A stretch of 64,000 nt of DNA, taken from assembly GCF_037975245.1 (NCBI RefSeq), contig NC_092569.1:19213501-19277500 (forward strand). The letters are read 5' to 3'. Below, piece after piece: positions 1 to 18,600 of this stretch. How positions within the stretch are numbered: the stretch's first letter is position 1; each line of letters begins with the position of its first letter. A model generated the notes under the pieces. The model was not told where the DNA came from and did not search any database. It was given only the letters and a program-made list of their open reading frames with translations. Origin of the DNA: Apostichopus japonicus (Eukaryota > Echinodermata > Holothuroidea > Aspidochirotida > Stichopodidae). Made by a program: the position numbers and the translations under genes.

Positions 1-5700
<5,700 letters not shown>

Positions 5701-8700
5701 ACATGTTGGATATCTCTCCTCACAGTATACGATGTGTATTTTACTTTGGCTATAGGGAGGAACTTTGAAATATTACAGATGTATATACAGCTATAAATGA
5801 TTTTCTTTGGACTTATAGTGCAGTACATCACATTTTTCAAAGAACATGGAAGGAAACCCTCAGCTGTTACCATTTTACACTTAAGGTAAGATATTACATT
5901 CAAAGTGTTTACTAAAATTTAAGAAAGATCAATAACATACGGAACTCCGACTATAGCTTGCAGCAAAGACCATATTTTCTCTGGTGTACAATGTTTGTTT
6001 TTTTCAATAAGCAAAGTTTTCGAATACTGGAATTGTACTTTGTGCTCATGTTTGTGATTTAAACGGATTGTCTAAAAGATTATGATTAGAAAAGTTGCTT
6101 GGTAATTATTTTGATAACTAAAACTGCTCTTACCCTAAGAATAATCTAACGCAGACGGCAATGAATTATGGTCCCAACAAAGAACCGAGTTATTTAATTG
6201 AGTTAATATTATACTGAGAGCGGGTCAACCTCCTAGACAATATATATAACAGCGAATCTACGAAGCTGCCATCTGAAGCAATTCTTTAAAAATCTCTTAA
6301 AACATTAAATACATTTCAACGTACAATATCTATATGAGTTAAACAAGTACCGAATATTACATTAATACGGAGATACCGTGCACATGGTAGGAAACATATT
6401 CCACACTGTGTATTTAATATTGTTTTTGGAAAAAAATATAACTGGAGACTCTGCTCCTAAGGTGCGATTGGACAGGATGGTTTAATGAACAAAACTAATT
6501 CCTTAGCAAAACATTGTATCTTAAAAATGTGCTATTATTTGCGATGGAAGAAATTAAAATGCTATTACGGAGAATTCGAAAGCTCATTTTTTTCTAAAAA
6601 TCTTGGTCTATATGGTGTAAATTTGCTGGTAACTTGAGACAGATTTAAAAAAAAAATGTTTTTTGGCAGTCATTGTATGATGACCAGACTAAGGAAATAA
6701 CGTTGTATTATTAAAAGATGTAATAATGTAACTTTATTTAAGAAGATGAAAGAAATATCTGTTTGATTACTTTTTTCTCAAATTGGACAGGCGTGATCTT
6801 AATGTTGTGGCATATTAATGTTGTTTTGAAAATAAAATATTTTGCAAAATATTTCAAATGGGATGGGAGTGGATTTCAAATTTATTTCTAATGGCATAGT
6901 ATGGCGTGTCAGTTTTATAAATTGAAATATGGTATATTATTTACTCTTTAGCTTAGTATCATAGCAGAATGCTTATGTTTGGTATACTTTAACAATGCTT
7001 TTGCATAAGGTAACTTTTACTAGAAGAGTATTTAAACAAGTAGATATCAAAATGATATTAAATGATTTATAGAAAAAAACTGACTGGATAATTTAACATA
7101 TAAGTATGTTTCAGTTTATGTATTTGAATCTTATACGTATTTGTTATAAGGTATATACATAAAAAATATATAAAGAGATGAGGTTATGAAAACAGGTAAA
7201 ATAGACTTTACGAGTGAACAGCATATCTAGTAAGGAATAACAGGTTTGGTTTTCCCTTCTCATCCAATGGGAAATGAAACACCGACAATCGTTTCCTTTG
7301 TTGCAAAAGATGAACAATAATATGACGGCTAAAAAACAAACAAAAAAGACAACGTTTCTTAACATATCATATTATTTTTGTTATTTGTAACCTGTGCTAT
7401 ATGAAATTGTATACACAAAAACTTGGCCAAAATATTTATATATATTTGTATGTAATCGGGAAAGCCTGCAGAGAAGGAAATGGTAAAATGACGTTTGCAT
7501 GGGTTCGCAACACTTTAAGAATTGATATAGAAATACGTTTTAAAATTGGCTTTCTTAGGTGTACTATTAAAAAATAAATGTTAAGGGTCTGAAAAAGGAA
7601 CACGTCATTTCGTATACTAACTCAATACAGTGAGCAAAGTGTATCACAGAAGTCAGAGAGAAACAGTGAATTCTTGTCATCGTTATAGATTGTATAGAGT
7701 GAATTTGAAAATTTGGAAAGTGAACATTTCAGTTTATATTCACCCAAATCATGATCGATCAAATGAAACGTTTGTAATCTAGAATAATATATAATTTACG
7801 CTCGGCTAAGTTATATTTTAAGCATGTCCTTCAAATGATGTCAATTTCGCTGAAGCCTTTACATCCCATCTATCTATCATATATATACGATTTGAGTTTG
7901 AATTGGAAATTGAGTATCTCATAGTACGATCGCTTTTCTGTTGGATTGAATCGATCTAACCTAACGGTGTAAGCGGAATACCATTTTACTAGGCTGAGAT
8001 ATAGAAAAAGTCTACAAAATATGAAAAATTACTCTTATTCAAAATACTAAACATTATATACAATAGATTCCCCTTGTGTCAATTTCATAAGCAATATTCT
8101 ATATATGAGTGAGACGAAAAAAAATAAGGCCAAATATGAAAACTGTAAAAAAAAACTTTGAAATATTTTCGACAGGTGACTTTTGCAAGACTTTTCTCTT
8201 ACATAAGTGATTTTCCCAGACTTCTTCCAAAAAAAAGTAGCTACATGTAAACGACAAAGCCTTTCTAAACGTCTTAATATCATATCGAGTAAATACTACT
8301 TCCTTAAGCACCTTGGTAATTTGTTTGGATATTTTGTAATTAATAAACTCTAGAGTTCTAGCAGATTTATGTCAATTACAGAGGTTTTCACCGAAAGGCA
8401 ATATTCATTCAAAATCTGACACATACTGTGCGTTCTGTATATTGATAACTTGGCAAGTCTTTTATATTTGTGTTAGAGGTTGGAAATTGTGTTGCAAGAA
8501 ACACCAGAGAGGGAAATTACTTTTTTACAGATAAGAGTCATATTACGTTGTAACAACAACTATTATAATGATACAGAAATGCAATAAAAATATAGTACTG
8601 TCCATAATGACATTTAATTCATCTTAGAAAGACCAGGGAGTAGTTATGGAAAGACTGTGTTAATCAATTAAGCACAAGGCAGTTAAAAGTGTAATGTGTA

Positions 8701-10956
8701 ATCACGAAGTAAAATAAATGTTAAGTCTATTCTAGTCACAGAAACTAAATATACAGGTGTGTTCCTCCTGAATAATAAGTTCAACCAGTTACAATGGACA
8801 GATGTCAAGTTCTCTACAAGTTGTAGCTATACACAATTAACTTGCTAAAATTAAACTTTAAAATGGCTAGGAATTGTCATAGACAAGTCAAATATTTGTC
8901 TTACGAGTTTTAAAAATGTGAGTTGTAAGATGTTGTATTCAAAATATATTAATGTAAAATGAAGAGACGTACTTTGTTAAATAAAATCTTATTTAGTACA
9001 TATTTGTGATAAAAAATTAATAGTAACTGAGGTATGTATAGTGATTGAAAGCTTGAATATATCAGTATATGTGCATTTATGCATATCAAAACTTTCTTAA
9101 AGGACCCGTTTGTGTAATAAAGTGATTCAATTATTTAAAGTATCAAAAGAGCAGTGATTCAAATGAATAAGTTTATTGAATTTGTTATTACAACGAGAAT
9201 AAACTGTTATATTAACTAGGATGTAAGCTGTGAAGTCATTGCATTTTACGAAATATGATGTAGGTTAGATAATCATTGATAAAAGAAAGCTATTCAAGAC
9301 CATACACTTTTCCAATCAGTGACGTTCTTAGACTTGTTTCAAATTTGTTCACTCTTTTCAAATATAAGAACAAACTCAATATTCCACCTTCATGCTTATT
9401 AAGTTTTCAAAAACATGGTGAATGAATAAAGACCGAGGACTTTTTCTAAATTGTTTTGGTTTAATAGTATCGACTTAATTTTTTTAGATTATTTTTAATA
9501 TTTGGTATTAGAGAGCATTACGCTTTCAAAGAATTCACGTTTATTTCTGAAATTATTTTCATTTGTGAGAAAAAAAGTGAATGGTGAATATTTCTGTAAG
9601 ACGTGCACATTTTGATAAGAAACTGTTAATATACATTATTTCTTGCCGAGGAGCTTAGAATCCATATGAAATTTTAGTGTTACGAGAGACTCTTAAAAAA
9701 GAATGATAGATTTTAACAGCAGGAAAGTAAAATGCTTTCAAAATTACTTTTGAATATAAATTTTTTAAGTTTAAGACGCTAAGACGAAAACATATTGATA
9801 GCTGTACACGTCGAAATTTGGAAACAAATACAAATAAATGCAATGAACGATATGAAAAGTAAAGTTTTCTAGACTTACTATTTCTGATCCAAGTGAATTC
9901 CATAACGTCAACAATGTCAAGAAACTTTGGCAAACTTGTCTCCCTCGAAATTCTGCCATGATTGCAACGAATAAATTCTAAAGAAGAAAAGTTTAGGAGA
10001 ATGTTCGTCTCTGAAGCGTGATATGGTTATGACACATACACTTGAGTGTGACCATCTAACGACTGAAATGACAGACATGGTACGGATGCTCATCCATACG
10101 ATTAAAGGACAAATAGCAACTTTGTTACTGCGCATGATCTAATCGGAACAAATCGTTAAGACCATTGAAGGCGTCCGTTAACGAGGCGTGTCAAAAGTCA
10201 ATTGAAAAGAAGTATAACGTTCAAGTTGCTGTTGAACAAGTGATGGGAAATTCCTGTAAAGGGCGTTAAGTGTGTTGGTTCAATCCAATTATAGAATCGG
10301 GTGGTATCTTTCTCATTGCTGAATTGTTTGCAAAATATATTTAACACTTTAGCAGTACAGCCAATAGACTAAATGTCATGCCTTCTTCTTCCAGTTTCCT
10401 TTATTTTACGTTTACTTTACTCTAATCTATCTAAATCAGGTCAATGCCTGCAGGTTTAACGCCCACTTACCAATAGGTGTGGAAAAGTTGTTTTCGTGTT
10501 AATCATTATCTAAAGAGAAACAAAATAAGGGTCAACTTGAGAAATATTACCTTACCTTCGTACAATTGAACATACTTAGGGTGTTGCTGTTTATGTACAC
10601 TTATCAGCATGTACCAGAAGAGAGGTAAGTAGCAATAACATCTCATGGAAAAGCATCAACCGTTTTTGCCTTAAACGTCTTTGCTGTTGGGCTCGATGAT
10701 GTATAATTGTGATAGTGCTTTTTTTTAATTATGATGGGGGAAGTCTGTCCCTTCAAGGATTCTAAAGTTGATTCTCAGCTTTCAATAGTTACTTCAGGGA
10801 GTTGCGTTATCTAATAGGGTAGTTTGCTCAGTTTACATTGTATTCCTGGTCTTATAAGAACAGATTTAAGTAAAATATTTGGTGACAAAGTTAACGTTAG
10901 CGATGTCCTCTGATTTTATTCTCACCCGTTCGGAGTCTTCGAGTCAAGTCGTGTCT
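5701..10956. other. Gene-free AT-rich intergenic stretch
   Basis: No open frame here has recognisable domain content, and no splice-consistent exon chain was seen on either strand. The stretch is AT-rich with short homopolymers and small (TA)n patches (for example near 6240). The part nearest 5700 presumably carries the promoter and 5' UTR of the mosaic gene, but no convincing core element could be fixed. Confidence 0.5.
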
Positions 10957-11023
10957 TTTCCCTTTGTCTTTTCCCTTTGTCTTTTTCCCTTTGTCTTTTC
11001 CCTTTGTCTGTTTCCCTTTTGCC
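10957..11023. repeat. 13-bp pyrimidine minisatellite
   Basis: About five tandem copies of a unit close to CTTTTCCCTTTGT. Copies differ by single-base T insertions, consistent with replication slippage. Confidence 0.85.
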
Positions 11024-11309
11024 ATAGTACGTTGTTTTATTTCATAAAGTGGTATTTGGAACCAAATGTGATATTGGCAAATTAAGTTAAAGCAGGATTC
11101 CTGATTTAGTTCAATGGTAAAGTGAAAGGTAGGTTTCGTCTACATTAGTCTTAATAATGCCAAAAAATAAATAAGTAACTTATAACATCGGTATCTCTAA
11201 TTTTCATTTCAGTGCCTTCCTTCCTTGTTAATAAATCCACTTGTTGATTTTCTGTTGCCACACAAAATGTATTACCACAATAAATAGCAAACATATAGAA
11301 CCTCTATAG

Positions 11310-11678
11310 CAGGGTTTCCCTAACTTTATCCCCGCCCCACGAACCCCTGTGGATGTCAGAGTTGTCCACGAACCCCAACTTTTCGAGACACGATCTGAGT
11401 CATTATTATATATACTATAATACCCATAACAGTGCTTCGTAAAATATCAAGTATCACATGCATGGTACAGTACTACTATTGCAACATACGCGTATGGAAC
11501 ACGAAAAGAGCTTGACGATAGGTACGACTTTTGTACATTACTAAATTATACGACATATCAGCTGTTAGCTCAACAAAAAGTACAGAACTCTAGTTTGACT
11601 TTCAGAAACGTCTCACGAACCCCCTGGGATGGACTCACGCACCCCTGGGGTTCATGCACCCCAGTTAGGGAATCCCTG
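11310..11678. mobile_element. hAT-like non-autonomous element (family A, copy 1)
   Basis: A 369-bp element with inverted ends CAGGGTTTCCCTAAC and GTTAGGGAATCCCTG. CTATAG flanks both ends, a partial target duplication. It contains no transposase frame. It shares ends and interior (TGGATGTCAGAGTTGTCCAC near the left end) with the copy at 42090-42413, which has a perfect 8-bp duplication. The class assignment follows from the 8-bp duplication and CA...TG ends typical of hAT elements. Confidence 0.75.
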
Positions 11679-12116
11679 CTATAGGTGATGATTATAAAAT
11701 AATACACTATTGTACAACAGAGTATTCGAGATGAAGACAATTCATATATCGACGTGGATATTTAAATAATTATATTTAAATATATCGGTCACTGTATAGA
11801 GCATGGCAAACCAGTATGTGGAGTAATAAGTAATCATATTATCGTTGAGAGAATTGATCTCTGTTCCGAAATGCAGTTTTCTAGATTATAACATTGAATT
11901 TGATTTGTTGGAGACTGAACTTGAATCATTAAAGCTGTAATACCATTGGTGCCATTTCAATTGGTATAAATAATAATAAAAATACATCCGTTTAACTATA
12001 CTGACTTGAATAAACGTTCACATTTGCTAATGCTTTGTAAACTTTCAGAACAATGAAAGCAAAAATATTTGCTGTCAGAGTGAAAATAATGACGCCACAT
12101 CGGATTCCTTAAAGTT
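11679..12116. other. Intergenic, nothing recognised
   Basis: AT-rich, no coding signal on either strand. It separates the family A element from the duplication at 12117. Confidence 0.4.
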
Positions 12117-12500
12117 CACATTTGATAACAAGTGTGGTAACTTCATCTAATAAATATCGCGAAAAAAATGAAGAAATGCACACTTTATCAGTAGATAAAG
12201 AATAAAATGGTTGTACACATAGTTAAGTGAAAGTTTCTGTAGTTGTGTCGGGAAGTTAGCTTCGGTGTACTGTTTGTGTGTCTTCTTATTAAAAGTTATA
12301 GATCTCATATGTAGACTGTGTACATTTGATAAAATGTGTGGTAACTTCATCATATAAATATCTCGAAAAATGTAGAAATGCACACATTTTCAGTAAATAA
12401 TGAATAAAATGTTTGTACACATAGTTAAGTGAAAGTTTTTGTAGTTGTCTCGGGAAATTACCTTCGGTGTACTGTTTGTGTGTTTTCTTATTAAAATGTT
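12117..12500. repeat. 204-bp tandem duplication
   Basis: Two direct copies offset by 204 bp (12117-12320 and 12321-12500). Shared landmarks are GTGTGGTAACTTCATC (12132 and 12336), GTACACATAGTTAAGTGAAA and TTCGGTGTACTGTTTGTGTG. Small indels and substitutions show that the duplication is not recent. Confidence 0.85.
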
Positions 12501-12925
12501 TATCAAAGCTAGTAATCCTAAAGAAAAAGAAAGAAAATATCAGAACAAAGTAAGAAAGAAAAACAAAATTTACAAAACAAAATTGATAATAATATCAATC
12601 ACGCGGTACTTGGAAGTTAGATAACTCTTTAGCTTATACTTAAATGAAGCACATGATTTCAAACGTCTAATGCCAGTTGGGAGATTATTCCATATTTTAT
12701 AACAGTAATTGTTTAGCAGAAACTTTCCATGTTTAGAGCGGTGTCTAGTGACAGAGAATAGTACATTTGTTCTCGTGACGTTCGGGATATCTGATCCAAA
12801 TCTTGGGTGTTCAAAATTTTGAAAGACAGGAGGCAGTGCATTGTTAACGTACTAAAGTACAAAAGTACACATTTTGAAAATATGAGCATCGTTGAAAATA
12901 AATTTTTGTTGAAAATATATTTTCG

Positions 12926-12929
12926 TTGA

Positions 12930-13018
<89 letters not shown>
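12926..13018. repeat. (TA)n microsatellite
   Basis: About 90 bp of nearly pure TA with one TACATA interruption at its left end. Poly-Ile/Tyr open frames on both strands derive from it. Confidence 0.95.
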
Positions 13019-13021
<3 letters not shown>

Positions 13022-13267
13022 TTGGTATATCAGTTTATTCGTGAGAGACCATGTTGGAGATTGATACACTTTATTTTGTCCTCTTCCTGCCAATTCTCTT
13101 TCAGTTCCGACTACCTGTCCTCCTCAACATATTACTGCTTGACGTTCTGTAATAATGACACCACATTCTGATTGGTCACGTCACAGGTTACCTTGTTTTG
13201 TGAAGAATACTTTTTGTAGAAAACTCACCCAGGAAAGAACCATGGGCACGAGAAAAAAAAAAAAAAC

Positions 13268-13412
13268 AACCGAACGACTAATCCGCTCTCAACACAGTCC
13301 CCTTGCATCGAGACTGTGACTGTGTGATCATCGTCAGGTGTGTGTCACGATTCCTCTGGAAGGGGAACAGATGCTACACATACTCTTAGCCAAAAGGCCG
13401 AGAATTAGCGAT
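13268..13412 (-). ncRNA. U2 snRNA-like sequence (divergent or pseudogene)
   Basis: On the minus strand from 13412 the sequence begins ATCGCTAATT and continues with CTCGGCCTTTTGGCTAAGA, the conserved 5' segment of U2 snRNA, then GTGTAGCATCTGTTC, where canonical U2 has GTGTAGTATCTGTTC. The branch-point recognition hexamer is thus altered by one base (GTAGCA). Past that point the similarity to U2 stops: stem IIb, the Sm site and stems III/IV are not evident. A run of 12 or more T follows at about 13255-13267 on the minus strand. This may be a truncated U2 pseudogene, a U2-headed SINE or a divergent small RNA. The 5' similarity is certain; function is not. Confidence 0.55.
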
Positions 13413-14939
13413 CCTTGCATTGTAAAGGATACTATAGAATGAATGACTATAAAGAATATAAATATATCTCTCCTCGATTTCCCGCCAATTAAAACGGTAC
13501 AGGAAACGTTGTACTTTATACTGTGGTTAACATCTTGAGTTTTGTGGATAATTTGGAGTGGTTATATGAAATGGCTGCTCGCATGGCGTCATATTTTTCG
13601 GTAACTCACTAAGCTCATACAGACATTCTGCATGTGACGTCATCATCTGTGTATTAGATGCATGTATGTATGCTACTTACCTATAGGCATATCAAAAGAG
13701 AGTAAAGAGACTACAAACGTAGTCATGGTAATTTTTGCAACATGAAGAATTAATTGCAAGAAACTATGCTACTATGCTAAACTATGCTAAAACTATCCCC
13801 CATCTCCCCCGCCCCGACACAGTTTTGATGCGATCGTATTTGAGCAGTTGCGCGAATCTCTCAACGCCCTATCCGTGTTCGCAAACACCCCGACTTTCAC
13901 ATATGACATAATTCATCCTATAACATCCATGACGGCTTAAGGAAAGGATTAGTTGCGCTGTTCGTGACCATTATCTCATTTTTTCAATCCATAAAACAAT
14001 ATCAAGACTAGAACAACTGTATTTGTACACAAATACATTTCATTAAAGTGCGTCGAAGGTGAAAGTTAGTTGTCGATATTCATTTGAGGGGTCTTTGAAG
14101 TTATTTCGGCCACGAAGAAGCCAGCACGGCGATTAGTCCCTTACAAAATGACCATAGCTATAGGCTGTATTGCGTAATGTTTACAAACAGTACTCTAGCC
14201 AGCATGCGTCTGCAATATAAACGAAGAAATGATGACTAAAACCACCACAGATTAACCGGACAAGTTGGACAACCAGGTAATAATAATAAAGCTGTCAGCT
14301 ACGGATCACGCCTCTTTCGAACGTGACAGAGAATACACAGAGTCTTGGACACTGATTGGTCGAAGTGAACAACATTATTAATGTTAGTGTAACCTTGCTG
14401 TTAGATGGCGACATTTTACGAAAGTTAACACAGAAGGCCTAATGCCCTATTAATCTAAGAAAAGGGAATGTACATGTCTACTCTATATCATTGCACAAGT
14501 TTTAGACACCTCCATCGATCCCGGAAAACACACACACAGCTTGCTACCGTTGGTAGTTAGACCATAGAGTACAGTCAGTACTTGCAGCTGCGCTCATTAT
14601 ACCCACAGCACAGTACAGCGATGGACATCTCATGTCAAGCTAAAGATAACAAGGTATCACGTTTCATTACTGTACTGTCTGCATTTTGTAGCGACAAGAG
14701 AAAAAATTCACTTGCAAGCAACGGATAGTTAACTTTTTTTACAGTGCGGCACGCGGTTTGGGGCGAGTCTTCAATGCCTTTAAGTAGGTACCACATCATG
14801 TCATCATGTTTCCTGAAGATATGAATATTTAAATTAAATAAGTCATGATTAACTCGCGAATGCATCTGGCACTTATATGATTGAAGAAATGAAAAAAAAC
14901 ACTACAATGTATTGCCGGTCCAACGTTACACAACGAATT
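13413..14939. other. Intergenic, nothing recognised
   Basis: No supported coding exon, RNA or repeat was identified. It lies between the U2-like sequence and the first copy of the TTGGCCTGACGTTTCGAT repeat. Confidence 0.4.
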
Positions 14940-15030
14940 TATATGTGTAAAAAGTAAGTTGGCCTGACGTTTCGATCCTAGCAGGATCTCTTTCAAAGGC
15001 TAAATGACAAGTAACAGTTACAGAAGGGAC
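14940..15030 (+). repeat. Dispersed repeat R1, copy 1 (partial)
   Basis: Carries the R1 signature: GTAAGTTGGCCTGACGTTTC, an imperfect palindrome GATCCTAGCAGGATC, then CTAAATGACAAGTAACAG and AGAAGGGACAA. Longer copies lie at 21890, 37735 and 38350, with an inverted fragment at 38605. It may be the 3' part of a retroelement, but the class was not established. Confidence 0.8.
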
Positions 15031-15645
15031 AATATTTCGACAATTTTATCTAATTTATATATTTCATTTCATTTATTTTTCCATTTCCTCACAATGTTTA
15101 TATAATAATATGACGGTGAAGACAATACCATGAAAAGAAAATAATAAGTAATAAAACATATGAAAGAAAAAAAAATGGAAATTAAGGAGAGAAAATGGTG
15201 GAAGGGCTTGGAAGCCGTAGCTTGTACAAGAAGCCCACCAAATATAAAGATAACAAGTATAAAGGATACGGGCATGATAATAAAGCCCCTCACCAAGAAG
15301 ACCTATACACCCCCCCCCACCCCTAAACTAAACAAAAAAGGCAATGTGATAATGTGGGAAATAGCCTACTAAAAGTCTGAGACAAATGTAGAGCTATAGA
15401 TGTTGATACTTGGATAAAAGATGATTTTTCAACTTGAAAGAAAATGAATTAAGGTACTTAATATTTCCTAATGTATGGTTTAAGCTATCCCAGAAATTAA
15501 CACCATAACAGACGATGGAACGTTAAAAGACATCGGTATTTATGGGCGATGAAAATATTATTATTAATATTATTATTAATATTATTAATATTAGATAAAT
15601 TACTCATAAACATGTTGTGCATGTGTTGTGCAACGAAGAAATGTT

Positions 15646-18600
15646 TTACATTTTGGTTTCAGTGACAACTTTAAATAGTGTCCTTAATAAACCAACTATT
15701 ATCTTTTTCATGAAATAAAGAAAAACAACAAGAAGAAAAGCAAGAGTTAGATAGACATCAATCATGTTCTTCTCAATAAATCCCATCTGAGAGATTCTGG
15801 CCTTTCGAAGTTTGTTTCCACCGTGCCTCAAGACATACTCAATCCAAAATGCCGCCCTCTCTTTTGCAGGACTAGGGTTATGGCGGTATACAGCTGATAG
15901 GTGCTGGGCTCTTTCTCTGTATCTGAAAGTAAATACACAGGACAGAATTAGAACTGCATTGACCTGCAAATACGCAGTTTAGTTTAGTTTTAGTTTAGAA
16001 GAAAAAAAGGGATCAAGAGGGATACTCAAGTCCTCATCAAGGAGCCTACAGGAGAAAGAAGAAAAAAAACTGAAGACACAAACACTCAGACCTGATTACA
16101 ATGCTTGTGCTTGTCCAAAGCATTCTTAAACCCATTCACCCTACTTGCAAGTACAACTTTCTCAGGCAAACCGTTCCAATCATTCACAACCCTATTAGAA
16201 AAAAGTTATGCCGAATATTAATCTTACTTTTTGACTTTTGGAGTTTAAGACAATGACCTCTGGTACAACTACTATTAGCAAACATGAAAAAGTCGGTAAA
16301 GGATAAATTATCAAAACCATACACTATCTTGATAACCTGAATCAAGTCCCAACGTAACCTCCTAAGCTCCAGTGTGATGAGATTCAATATTCAGTATTGT
16401 AGGGCGCGTCTAGTGCTTGCAGTATTAGGCAGAACTTTTCGGTTGTTAATGGTGTTACTTTATGGGCGGACAACACGCCAGAGAGTATATAGTCATATTG
16501 TAGGTACCTACAAAGTGAGAGCGCTCGTGAGCGCCGTGACAGGTTCAGAATAAGTTGGCTACGCAGCTAGACTCTGAAGCTGTAAATGTAAAGAGACTAT
16601 ATGAAACTTATAAGTTTCAGTCATGTATAGGTATCGTTCACTTGGCCAGTATAATGCCAATATTGTAGCGCGCACGCGCACCACCATCAATAATAAATGC
16701 GACTTCATATGGTATATTACATGAGAATCTCTGTTAGCAAAAGGAAATCCATACATCTGTTTAACAAAGCTGATATTAATTTTGAAGAAGCGTAATAAAA
16801 TTCGTCTCACTGCATACAACATTACTAAAATGGCTGTCTGCATTATGCAGGATGTGGAATGGTATCGTCTACATATCATAGTGTGTCGGGAAGTTCACGA
16901 AAGGTTGTCTACATGATCGCAAATGTTTGACATTTTAACGATTTCGTACAAGCAGTCTTGTAAGACGTCGACTGACTCCTCTACTACTTCTTACACAACA
17001 CTACGAATGGTTGCTTGACCTTTTCGATTACATACAAGTACGGTACTGTGTCGGGATGTTGACCTATTCGTCTAGATGTCAAGCAATATGTTTCATGATG
17101 TTGACCTGATAGTCCGCATATCAAGTCATGTTTCGGGATGTTGACCTATTCGTCTACATATCAGGTAATTTGTCTCATGATGTTGACCGTCAGTTTGTCC
17201 ATGCACATTAATTACCAGGAATTTGTCGGAGTTTGACCTATTCTTTTACTGACCGTATGAAGTCATTTTACCGTATATTCACCTATATATATTCGTCTAC
17301 ATATCAAGTGTATATTCATGATATTGACCTATTTGCTGAGTTTTTTCCCCGTTCCCCATTACCATGTAAATGTCGGTGTTTTGTCCTACTCTATGACATA
17401 TCAAGTATAAATTATCGCGTGAATAATGTCTCTATTTGTCGAGATGCCCATCTACATCACCCGGAAAGATGTGTGTTGTTCTCTATAGTTTCCAAACATA
17501 TCAAGTAATATTTCCGTCATTATATCAACCTGTTGATCTACATATCAAGTCATTTTTGTCCCGATGTTGCTATGTTCGTCTACCGTAAAATATCGAACAT
17601 TTTTGTTTCCGGACGCTGACCAACCCATCAGAATATCTATCTATCTATATAGATGTGGATGTCAATCCCCAGTCATAAGAAACGCGGAGCGCCTCATTGG
17701 CACAGGCCTATACCGACCCTTCACTCACTCTACCAGGAGCGACCATTAATACGTGCTGAAAATATATTGAATGATGATTACCACCCAGCAACTGATTATT
17801 TCAAGTTCCTGCCTTCAGGCAAAAGAATGCATACTTTTAAGGGATTTACTGACAGTTTTTATCCTTCTGCTGGGAAGATATTTAATGCGCACCAATACCG
17901 TTGAACAATTTTATACTTTGTAGACTTGATATTGGATATGAGGGCAATTATATATTTTTGTCAGCTTTAATATTGTGCAGGTACATTTTATATTTTGTTC
18001 ATCTTTATATTTTATAGGAACATTTTCATATCTATGTAAAGGCTATTGTTATACGTCTTTTATGTTGTTTACAATGTTTAATGTTTTTAGCTCTTGTTAT
18101 CAACCAATTTCCATTGCATTTTTATATGATCGGCTGAATAGATATCTATATATCGATCGATCTATCTATTTCCAACCGTACTGGCTGCATGAAAGATTAA
18201 CCACTTACCTGGGATTATTTATGACTTCTGTTATTGTTTGATACAAGGACTCGTCCGTCATTTGATTATGATCTAGTGTCAGCCCCATGCCACTGGAGGA
18301 AATTCTATACGATACATCGAATTGATCGGCGTAGATAGGTACCGCGATTATTGGCAAACCGCAATACAAGGCTTCAAAGGCGCCATTATTACCGCCATGG
18401 AATAACACAGCTCGAGTTTTCGGATTTGCTGGGAAATAAATAAACAGAAGATTAAAAAAAAAATGAAGTTAACACATTCAAATATACGCAATCAGTGTTT
18501 GCCATCATTGTCTACATGTCATTGGTGCCTGTTTTCTTTTTTCATCTGTGGATGTGGTTCTTTTATTTTGGAATAGATACCCCGCGCCTTTTTGAAACTT

